In this document: one piece after another, positions 39,901-51,900 of the stretch
Position numbering within the stretch: the first letter of the stretch is position 1
How the letters are laid out: every line of letters begins with the position of its first letter
Position numbers and translations under genes: made by a program
The notes under the pieces: model-generated
Told to the model about the DNA's origin: nothing
Database searches by the model: none
What the model saw: the letters and a program-made list of their open reading frames with translations, nothing else
Source of the DNA: Incurvaria masculella
Lineage: Eukaryota; Arthropoda; Insecta; Lepidoptera; Incurvariidae
Direction: 5' to 3'
Assembly (NCBI GenBank): GCA_946894095.1
Contig: OX335663.1
Coordinates: 248,001-312,000 of the forward strand
DNA: 64,000 bases

Positions 39901-42900
39901 TGTAGTCCTCGCGAGCTAGTCTTTTTTTACACTTGAAAATTTAGAAAAAAAAACCCGAAACTGGCTTGACTAAAAAATTCTATACAATAATCGAACCTGC
40001 ACACAAAATTTCACGAGCATCCGTTAAGAAATGCAACCTGCAGAGGAGAACGGCGGGATATACGAAAGAATTCTTGCCCAATCTGTAACAGAGAAGCTCA
40101 ATCTTCGCTCTTCGCTCGTTCATTAATTTAATATTAATGAATATGATTACTCATATATAAAATTCATTAAAAAAGCGACGCACCTGTTGAGTATGAAAAA
40201 GTACATTTTACGAGGCAGATGCCGGGTGAAATAGGTAAGAGTATGTGGAGTGAACCTTGTTGATGCGCGCCTCGTTGTTGCTTGTCCAGAACAGGGTGTT
40301 GGTGAGCTCTTCGTAGGCCAGCCCTTCCACGGCACCTTGCTCTGCCGGCCAGCCGCCCGTCCAAACAAACACATGAATGTAGGGTAAGCAATGCTACATA
40401 CTCATACCATAATGCTCTGAAAAATCTAATCTGTGTTGACTAAATCTGAAAAAATACAAATCAAATGCATTGATTATTCAAGATACACAACCATGTAGAA
40501 AGCCCTGGTCAAGCTAGTTTAGAGAAATTGTATATTTTTGTCAAGGTGTCATTAGGTCTGAGGAGTTAGGTGCTTGAAGCAACTATATTTATGAAGTAGT
40601 CAATAAACAACTAGACCAACACAAAACAGCACTACCAATGATAAAATGTTCCACCTCTGGTCTTTAGCATAATAACCATATTACAAAAACTCTCTTTTGT
40701 AATACAAGTTAAAGACGAACTGAGAAGACACCAATTTGCGTGCAAATTTTATTGAAATGTTTTCATTGTTATCAAAATTCTAATCGATAAGCTCATTGCT
40801 TTGTTTGCAATGAACAAACAATTTAATTACTCATAAAATACTCGACAGAGTATGTGAGTAAAGTGACAAATGTCAATATCAGTTATACCACCGTCACGCA
40901 AAAAGATTTGTTAAAATATCTATAGCTGGTTGAAATATCTATTCTGGGTACTTTTGGGACAGAATGTATAACACTGTTTTCCGGATGGTTAGGTAGAGAT
41001 GATAGAGCGCCATGCGGTACAATCGCAGGATGCTTCTATCGCTTCTTCAACGGACATGCATGGACGCCTGAGTAGAACAGACATGAGCCCGAGAAGTCGT
41101 ACCAATGCCCAATCGCGTTACGCATCACAAAGGAGGTGGGGAGACTTACGGTCGATGAGGACGGTGAGCTGGGAGCCGTTGTAGTGCACGCTATTGATGG
41201 AGCCACGCTGGATGTCGGAGTAGAAGAGCCGCGAACGCGAGTAGTCGTACGAGAGCCCGATGGCGTTACGCATCACAAAGGAGGTGGGGAGACTTACGGT
41301 CGATGAGGACGGTGAGCTGGGAGCCGTTGAAGTGCACGCTATTGATGGAGCCACGCTGGATGTCGGAGTAGAAGAGCCGCGAGCGCGAGTAGTCGTACGA
41401 GAGCCCGATGGCGTTACGCATCACAAAGGAGGTGGGGAGACTTACGGTCGATGAGGACGGTGAGCTGGGAGCCGTTGTAGTGCACGCTATTGATGGAGCC
41501 ACGCTGGATGTCGGAGTAGAAGAGCCGCGAACGCGAGTAGTCGTACGAGAGCCCGATGGCGTTACGCATCACAAAGGAGGTGGGGAGACTTACGGTCGAT
41601 GAGGACGGTGAGCTGGGAGCCGTTGAAGTGCACGCTATTGATGGAGCCACGCTGGATGTCGGAGTAGAAGAGCCGCGAGCGCGAGTAGTCGTACGAGAGC
41701 CCGATGGCGTTACGCATCACAAAGGAGGTGGGGAGACTTACGGTCGATGAGGACGGTGAGCTGAGAGCCGTTGAAGTGCACGCTATTGATGGAGCCACGC
41801 TGGATGTCGGAGTAGAAGAGCCGCGAGCGCGAGTGGTCGTACGAGAGCCCGATGGCGTTACGCATCACAAAGGAGGTGGGGAGACTTACGGTCAATGAGG
41901 ACGGTGAGCTGGGAGCCGTTGAAGTGCACGCTATTGATGGAGCCACGCTGGATGTCGGAGTAGAAGAGCCGCGAGCGCGAGTAGTCGTACGAGAGCCCGA
42001 TGGCGTTACGCATCATCTCCCTTCCACAACACAATGATAAAGTTATCTTTCATTGCTAACCGACGACAAGGAATGTCCAACGGATTGCGGGAAAATTGAA
42101 TTTGATACCCATTGGTGTGTTAAACCGAGTTTGCGATTAGCGTAGTGTTAACAAATGACATAACAAATGCTTAAGTTAAAAGAAAACATCAAAAGGAAAC
42201 CCAATACTCCAGCGAGGTGACACAGCATTCAGCTTGCCACTTTGTCGAAACGCAATAGATTTTAGTCAGCTGTTGGGAACTCTGAGTCAGCTAATATTTC
42301 GTCCATGGGAGCCCGATGTGGCACCAATGTTTTTAGGGTTCCGTACCCTAAGGGTGAACGCTGTCCGTCCGTCCGTCCTTCCGTCCGTCCTTCCGTCCGT
42401 CCTTCCGTCCGTCCTTCCGTCCGTCCTTCCGTCCGTCCGTCCGTCCGTCCGTCCGTCCGTCCGTCCGTCCGTCCGTCCGTCCGTCCGTCCGTACGTCCGT
42501 CTGTCACAGGGTTGTATCCCATGTAGGCAGCTGAAATTTTCACAGAGTATATATTTATTTTGCCGCTATAACAACAAATAGGTAAAATAAACATACAAAG
42601 AACGTTATTTTTTTGTGTTAAATCTTATACGATGGTACGGAACCCTTCGTTTGCGAGTCCGACTCGCACTTGGCTGGTTTTTTATTTATTCTTTATCTCT
42701 TACACTTTGAAATCATGATTCGACTAAGAACTAATGTTCAATAGAAAGGTTGATGACACTGGCCTGATATTTCCAAGTATGAAGGTGCAACTCACTTGCT
42801 CTGTATGGGTGCGTAGGGCGCATTGAGGTCGGACTCGTCGTACATGTGTATGGAGTCGATCTTGGTGACACGCGAGTACATCAGGAACGAGGTGTATGCT

Positions 42901-45900
42901 GCAACAATGTCCGAACAGTCAATGATCGAAGTGTTTCTCCACCAGTTTGTCTAAAAACTATTTAATAACTAGCAGTGGTACTCTGCGCTAGGGTCAATGT
43001 TGTTTTGGACTGATATTTGTCTTAATTATATGCTGGATAGTAACTTGGGCTTGTCCAAAAGGCTAAATTTTGTCCTACTTACTTGATAATTTGGACAATT
43101 CACACAATATCTTTATAAATTTTAGCCTATGTGTTATTCTGATGTATAATCTATATTATTGTAAAGTTTCATTAAAATCCATTCAGTACTTTTTACGTGA
43201 AAGAGTAACAAACATCCATACTTACATACTTTCGCGTTTATAATATTAAGTAGGATATAGCAGGTCAGTGCAAGTGTGTGGTTGGTTGAGATGTGATTGA
43301 AGAGCTGGAGAAGAGAATGGAGAGCTAGGGGTGGCAACACTCACGCACGCAGCCTTTCCCGTCGGGCGCGAGGTCGCCGTGAGGACACGCACACACCGCC
43401 ACCGAGCCGTTGTAGAGGCACAGCTCTGCGCAGCCGCCGCCGTCCGCGCACGCGTTGGTGCCCGAGCGCTCGCGCGGGGAGAAGATCTGGGGATGCCAGA
43501 GTGGCCACAAGTAAGCTAAAGTCAAGTGTGCAAGTATCATAAGTGATAGGTTTCAAAATTGCTAGCGATGGGGCAGCCGAGTACTGGAGTCGATTTTATA
43601 GGGGTATATTCTATGGTGCGGTTTATTTCCCTTGCATCTTCCTGTGCTGCAGCCGAATAACACAGTCTGCATTTGATTTTATTAGTTTATTCACGATCGC
43701 TGGACCCAAAGTCATGAACTTCTCAAATAGTTTAATTCCAACAAATTCCAAAAGTATATTATTATTATTATTATTATTGTCTCGATACACTAGCAGCTTA
43801 AAGCTGATGCGTGTACATCTGAGTTTGGTAACTGGGGGTGCACTTGTTTTTTTTTTTTTTTTTATTCCTATAAAAAGTCTAAAGTTTATGATTTTTTGTA
43901 TAAGTGTCAAGTCTGTTTTTAAAGCTGTTCACTGAAGCGGCACTAATCACTTCCTCCGGGAGCCTGTTCCACGACTCAACCACACGATTGGTTATAAAGT
44001 GTTTCCTCGGGTTTGAATTGCTTGAGGTTCGGTTCAGTTTTAGTGAGTGTCCACGTAGGTGATCATTGGTATTCATTGTGTACATCAGGTTGAGATCTGC
44101 CACATCATAGAGTTCTGATAAAATTTTAAATGTTTCAATGAGATCGCCTCTACGTCTTCGTTCCTCCAGCGTGGTGAGGCCCAAGGCCTCTAGACGGCTC
44201 TCATACGATTTATTTCTTATGGAGGCCACCATCTTTGTTGCCCGCCTCTGCACTCTTTCCAGTAGACAAATATCTTTTTGGAAGTAGGGGCTCCAGATTT
44301 GGTAGCCATATTCCAGGACTGGGCGAACATAGGTTTTGTATAACTTGAGAAATAAATTAGCAGTGATGTAGGAAAAGGCTTTCCTTATTATGTATAAGAG
44401 AGAGTTTGCCCTTTTAACGATTTCAATCAGATGTGTTTCCCATTTTAGGTTGCTGGTCAAAATAATACCGAGATCCTTTTGTGAGGTCACTGGATTCACT
44501 GGTGTTCCGTCTACGATATAATAAAGTTGAGGATTTCTAGGACCCACATGCAAGACGGAGCACTTCCCGGCGTTAAGTGTCAAGAGCCAGTCCTTTGTCC
44601 ATTGGACAATGCGATTGAGGTTATCTTGTACTTCTTGGTGACTGATCGTGGGGTTGGCAAAGAATTTTGTGTCGTCTGCGAAGAGCATAAAATCAAGGTC
44701 GATGATTGCTTTCAGGTCAGTAAGGAAGATCCCAAATGCTGCAGGCCCCAGGACCGATCCCTGAGGAACTCCGCTTAGGACGGGATGGGGTTTCGAGAAC
44801 TCATCGCCCACGCGCACACGAAATTGTCTATTAGTCAAGAAGTCTTCGATCCACAACAACAGCTTGCCACGAAAACCGAAATGTTCTAGTTTTTTAACTA
44901 ACCGTTTTATAGGTACTCGATCAAACGCTTTTTCATAGTCTAGATATACAATGTCTATAGCTATATCAGTCTGTTTATATTGTTCCATAAAACGTCCATA
45001 TGTGGGCATACGGAAAAACTTCCAACTTGTTTCGTACACATTAGCTCAGTACAAACACACGTCGCATGTCTCATGCTATCGAAATTTGTGACCCAATCAG
45101 TGGTTTTTCCCATTAACTGCTAAGCATGTTTCAGTTACGTGTCAATTTTTTTATTTCCTCCATTATATGTATATTACACACTCGGATTCGTCTTTTTTTC
45201 CTGTTGGTTTGATTACTTCTGGCGAAGAGAGTCCAACAAGAAACTGCACCAGGTTGGTCATTATATTTTTTTTTATTGATACTTACAAACTAGTTTACAG
45301 TGACTGATTGATTACTACTGCTCACAAAGAACATTTTATATACATGATGTATTTAATGATCAGGCAAAAGTTGGAATATTCGATTTTGGGAAGCACATTC
45401 GTTTAGAAAGAGTGACGACTCACCTGGATGTCCTTAAGAGAGTCTCCCACGTCGCGCAGGAGCAGGCGGTAGTCGGACACGTTGCTCACCGGCGCCACCT
45501 TGATGGAGCCGCTCTCGTGCACACTACACACACATACACACTCAGAGACAACTGAGACAAATGAAGTGATTCAAGGAAATTGTTCTTATATAATGTAGAA
45601 ATCAGAGCGGCGCACAGGCCAGTGATAACGTCGCCGGTCTCTTCATATCGAAGATGATGATGAAAGCGAGGTTTCAATTTTAATTATAATTTTAAAAAGT
45701 GTCAGTGTTGGTGTCGTGACACTTTTTCCAGTCTAGCTCTGATCCACCAAATGCCAAACAAATAAGGACCATAGTTCCAATACTGGTCACTTCATGGTGT
45801 GTGAAAGGCGTGGTTCCGATTACACGTAAAACTGATCTCTTTTTGGGTAGAAGGGTAAATCTTAACTAGACTTTTTTTAAATTTAAATGGCAATCAAATT

Positions 45901-48900
45901 GACCGTGTTTTACATCCATTTCAAGGTAGCTATTCATATTGACTTAGTTTAATTGGTCAACAACCTATAACCTTGAAATGAAACTGGCATAGTTTTATGT
46001 GGTGCCATCTGGTGGTAAAGTTTGGCAGCCGTCCTCCCCATTAAAATTGTTTAGTTCAAAGTAGTTGGTGTTCCAGTGTATAGATTCTTATTAAAATCAT
46101 GTTCAGCAACTCTCACACTAGGTTACAGCCACTAAGGTTATGAAGCACTAACGTGTCGGCCCAGTAGAGGTGTTGGTCGTGGTAGGCGACGGCGACGGGG
46201 CTCAGCACGTCGTTCCACAGCAGCGTGTCGACGTGCCCGCCGCCGTACGGCGCGCGGAACAGCGACTTGTTGTATGCGTCCGTCCAGTACACTATTCCTC
46301 TCTGCACGTTACATACACATCATTGTCTGCATTCATTTGGTCTATAAGATAACAACATAGCACAGTACAGTATATTCAAGCTACCTACCCTACCTAGCAG
46401 AGACCATTGGTTTATACAAAAAACCAGATAGTGCTGGGAGAATTCGCCGGCCTAGGGTTCCTTACAAACGTAGTTATGTGTGACGACAGTTCATCCATCC
46501 CGAGAGTTAAGGGTTTTCTCTTATGATACATGAATAAAATTGACGACTGAATTTGCAGGTATCAAAATATTTTTAAAAAATGGCAATGTCAAAGTCAATA
46601 CAATCCGTTGATTGCATTAACTTTGAAGCTCAAATTTTTTAGATCGTCTAGGGACCATAAACCTTAATATACTATATTAATTTAATTTTGAAATTAATTA
46701 TCATGTCGCATTCGCGGCATAAGTATGAATGACATCTGACCTCTGTGTCCAGGGCGAGGTCGTTGACGTAGAAGGTTTCATTGTAGATCAAGGTGACGTG
46801 AGAGCCATCCAGCCGGCTACGCTTGATCCAGCCGCGCCCAGCGAAGAAAAGCCACCCATTCACCGGGTCCACTGCCAGAGCTGCATAGTAACATGTGATT
46901 ACTTACAGGGCGGTCCCATGATTACACAAGCAAGCATGCAGGCAACAGTTACGACATTGGTGGACCAGCGAAGGCCGTACTGAGGGCTTTGAGGTTTGTA
47001 GTAACACAAAACACAAAAACCATAAAATCTGTTTATGGCTAGATGGCCGATTGCAGATTAGAAATATTTTTATTATATTATTATTGTATGTATACGGGCA
47101 GCTTGCAATCTAATAATGTGAGTTTTGGTTATTAACACGGTTTACACTTATTATAGGTTTATGATTTTCGCATGGCCCAACCATTTCAAAACGTATATAC
47201 TACTGAGAATGCTTTCCGGATCCCTTTTTACTCTTCCTAGCATGCCGTAAAAAAATAAAGACCTCACATAAAAACTGCACCTACTCTGGTGACATCGCCG
47301 ATGACACCACAGTGGTAAGTAAAAATAAAAACAAATGTAGGCACGATTATTGTTAGTGATAGTGTTATTCAGACCGTGACGAGTGCGTGTCGAAAGGAGC
47401 CACCGAGACTCAAAACCTGCACCACTTTGCGTCGCTGCTCCGTCCAGGACTGGGGTCAGCAGAACCGAGAGATACGTACCGGTGGGCGTAGCGTCGTTGG
47501 CGATGAGCACGTAGCGAGAGGAGCCGTCCAGGCGCGACACCTCCACCACGTTGCGTCGCGGCTCGGTCCAGTACATGTTCTTCGCAACCCAGTCCACAGC
47601 GAGACCTGCATGGAAAAACTCAGTCGGTTTTTTATGCAACTGGACATGGATGGCCTGCCACACCAACTAGCATGATGTTTTCATGATACAACACAGTTGC
47701 CGATAGTGCTTTCACAACTGGTCCAATTTGCGACATGGCACAGCTCTGTATGAAAAGGGCCTTTGCCAAACCCCTGACAAAAGTTGTCATTGGCCTTGGA
47801 GTGTGCTATGACAGATCGAGCAGAATGTTTCGGTGGGCAAGTGCTAGCAGGAGAGATTTTGTAAAGCCTTCTGAAGAAGAGGTCATATTTTTATGAGCAT
47901 TTTTATTGGGAATCATCTTCTTAAGCCACCTGTTTGGCGTCTCGCTTCAGAAATGATGACCGTGCAGAAATTAGTGATAATGTACCAAACTAACAGTATC
48001 AGCGATTGCGAGCTGAAAACAGAGGAACCAGCCAGCAGATACCAGCAGAACTTCGATTCGTAAGAGGGTTTCCTTCCGATGCATCGCCTTATTGGCTGCA
48101 TGAGTTACCGCCCGCTTAACATAGCCTGAATATTTGACTGAGACTGAATTAAAACCAAGCCCCAGGGGAAATAGTTTGTGATCTATTGCAAATGAGCATG
48201 CGAGTGAGTGATGAAAGCAGGGTGGTACCCGAGAGCCAGTCGAAGGGCAGCGTGTCCATGGGCTCCTGCTGCTTCACGAGGAGCTGGCGGCCGGTGCCGT
48301 CGCGGCGCACGCGCGCCACCGTGCCGTGGTCCGAGTCCGCCCAGTAGATGTAGTCCTCACCTGACAACACCACCAACCGTACACGAGAGGTTACAATTGC
48401 ACATGCACTCGGCTTGAGAATCGCACATCAAAATCAAATCAAAATCAAAATATTTTATTGCATATACATTTTAGTGCAGTGTACAACAAGAACATAATGG
48501 TACAATGTCTAACTCGGTCTTTAAAAAATGCTACCTAGATATAAGTGTGGCAATGCTTGTGAAAGAGAAATACATGTATTTACATTAAACCACGAAAGAA
48601 AAAAAATAGTACAATTAAAAAAAAAACAAAACTTTGCATAACCTCATTATCTTAGCCCTTATTTTCTTTTAAATATTCTTCTATGTTATAGTACATTTTT
48701 GTCAGAAGCCATTGCTTGAGTTCATTTTAAATTTTTTTTACGTTTTTATTTATTTATTTATTTATTTTATATTAGACAGGCAGCCTAGGCTGATGTGTCT
48801 AAATCGAGTACATAGTTCATTGATATATTAACAAAAATTTTTTTTTTACTTAATCGGTTTCAGTTCACTTAGTTGCTTATTTTAAAAATGTATTTATTTA

Positions 48901-51900
48901 GATAAGCGTCCAAACGATTCTTAAATTGATCAGTGTTGTTTGCACTTATAATGTCCTCTGGAAGTTGGTTCCAATCGTCAACCACTCTCTTGGTTATGAA
49001 GTGCTTCCGTGTGTTGGTTTTGTGTTCTGTTTTATTCAGTTTTAGAGTGTGGCCACGGAGGTGAGTGTTATGATTGAGTGTGAACATTTCCTTCATTGCT
49101 TCACAGTTGTATTTCTCAGTAAGCATTTTGTACACTTCTATTAAATCGCCTCGCATCCGTTTCCGATTTCTTTTAAATCTTCTGATAATTTATTGTAAAT
49201 GGAAATAGCGGACTGTGTCGTGCTTTTTGCTACCAAAGCTTTGTAGCCTCTCGCCTTGCTACATGCAAGGCGAGAGGCTACTTCCACTCAAGGAAAGCAC
49301 CGAGCGAAGAGAACCAAAACATTTTTTTCCTATCACTGACTCCAATTAAAAGTATCCATTCTACAAGTGAACTGGCCTCAAGATGAATTTGGAGTAATCC
49401 ACAACACATTGCTATTTTTGCTCCAACCTAAGAGAAAATCTTTCTCAAGTCGTCTTACTTAAAGAGGCATATATACTGACTGGCGTGGTAGTCAATGTTG
49501 GTGGCCATGGAGACCTGGGAGATGGGTCCCAGCACGGTGGTGTTGTCGCCGGCCAGCGAGAGTCCCCGGATCTCCCAGTTGATGGAATACAGCAGCAGCT
49601 CCGAGACACCTGTCACACGAAATATTCCATTATAGCTGAGACAGCTAGACAAAGATGATGAGAGCACCAAAGGATACGATCACACTATACTTTCTTCTCA
49701 TCTTCAACACAAATCCTTTAAGCATCACAATTGATAAAAAGTGTTACGAAAATATCATGACCCATGTGGCCATGATAATTTCTTCTAGGCTTCGGGCACG
49801 CTCTTTAAGGTGGCCCATCCCGCTCATCTCCCCATACAAAAGGGGAAAGAAGATCACGCCCATATTTCTTGTCAGAGATCCAAAATTTTGCTCAAAATAG
49901 GTTTATTTGATCGAACTAGATGTCTGATGACCATTGGCATTGTAAAATTGTGTTTGGTTTCTAAGTTATAAGGTCCGAAAGTTCGAATTTTTCGCGCGTT
50001 TTATACGATAACTTTGGAGGTGGATTACGCAATGATAAAGTAAGAACATCGTAAAAAGATTAATCATCAGACATAGCTTATTCAATCAAGATTTATGATC
50101 TATCTGGTTTTTGTTAGATTTTTTACTACAGCGGTCGTGGTTTACTTTTAGCTATAAGTCGTTTTGAAATTAAAATTTTCGTAAATCTTACCAAATCATA
50201 CACTATGCACATTGTCTTTTTTGTGGACATGTTGCATCTTCCTCATCACGGAGCCTGTCTTATTCTTTGAAACAGAGAAGGGCCCAGAGCGCAACAGCAC
50301 GGTTTTGTACCGTGCCCGCGAATGAGTTCGGCCTGCCGGGTTGGGCCACCTTAAGCATCACAATTGATAAGAAGTGCTACGAAAATATCATGACCCATGT
50401 GGCCATGATATTTTCTTCTTGCCTTCGGGCACGCTCTTTAAACATCACAATTGATAAGAAGTGCTACGAAAATATCATGACCCATGTGGCCATGATATTT
50501 TCTTCTTGCCTTCGGGCACGCTCTTTAAGGTGGCCCAACCCGGCGGGCCTAACTCATTCGCGGCCACGGTACAAAACCGTGCTGTTGCGCTCTGGGACCT
50601 TCTCTGTTTCAAAGAATAAGACAGGCTCTGTGATGAGGAAGATGCAACATATCCACAAAAAACACAATGTGCATAGTGTATGATTTGGTAAGATTTACGA
50701 AAAATTTAATTTTAAAACGACTTATAGCTAAAAGTAAACCACGACCGCTGTAGTCAAAAACCAAACAAAAACCAAATAGATTATAAATCTTGATTAAATA
50801 AGCTATGTCTGATGACTAATCTTTTTAAGATGTTCTTACTTTATCATTGCGTAATCCACCTCAAAAGTTATTGTGTAAAACGCGCGAAAAATTCGAACTT
50901 TCGGACCTTATAACTTAGAAACCAAACACAATTTTACAATGCCAATGGTCATCAGACATCTAGTTCGATCAAATAAAGCTATTTTGAGCAAAATTTTGGA
51001 TCTCTGACAAGAAATATGGGCGTGATCTTCTTTCCCCTTTTGTATGGGGAGATGAGCGGGATGGGCCACCTTAAACATCACATTTGATAAGAAGTACTAC
51101 GAAAATATCATGACCCGTGTGGCCATGATATTTTCTTCTTGCCTTCGGGCACACTCTTTAAACATCACAATTGATATGTGGCCATGGTATTTGCTTCTTG
51201 CCTTCGGGCACCCCCCCACTGGGAGCAGCTACTCTCTATGATTGTGAAGCTACTGCCGAATTCTCGTCCTATTTCAGTTAACAGTGCTCTCCTATTTAAC
51301 ACAATATATAAATTATGTGAACTGACCGACGCACTGGTCGAGGTCGCCAGAAGAGGTGGCGCGCGCACTATAGCCGGTGGCGCAGCGGCACTCGCTCTCG
51401 CGCTCCGACACGGGCAGACAGAGGTGCGGGCAGCGGCGCGCGGCGGGCCGCAGCGCGCACGCGCCGCCGCCACCCGCGCGCTGCAGCGCCGCGTCGTACA
51501 CGCGCAGCGACAGCACGTGACCTGCCACGACTGGACCATCAGCAAGCTAACCGTTGCTAATTCATTTGGATCGAAAGTGAACCAACCTTTTAAAAAATTT
51601 CACTCTGACACTTAAAGCATAATCTCATAAATGTAAGAAAGCAAATAGTCCAGTTGTAGGAAACCGCTTCTCACTGAAATATCAGAATGAGATGCTTACA
51701 ATTATCACTGATGACCCATGGTACATTACCAATGAAATACTTGAAAGGCTGGCATACAGCACCTGAAGTCATAAATAATCATGTTTACAGAAAGCTATTG
51801 AGGAAGGATAATAATGGGCAAAAAAAGGCTAACCGGTCGTCTTAACAGACTCCTTCTTTAGGACACCATCCTGGTCAAACTGGAGACATTTTGGCAAGCA

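Larger units (their letters stand above)
49718..51212 (+). repeat. 88-bp tandem repeat with two MITE insertions
   Basis: Units starting ACATCACAATTGATAAGAAG and ending CTTCGGGCACGCTCTTTAA occur at about 49718-49808, 50351-50440, 50440-50528, 51071-51162 and a shortened one to 51212. Two MITE copies in opposite orientation sit at the TTTAA end of the first and third units. Confidence 0.85.

Noticed and set aside
41118..41946. Repeated 78-codon frames in the 148-bp array as separate small genes
   Set aside because: They start inside intron sequence and contain the exon 25 blade in each copy; they are repeats of one exon.
42234..42594. VRPS/TDGR repeat proteins
   Set aside because: Direct translation of the (CCGT)n microsatellite.
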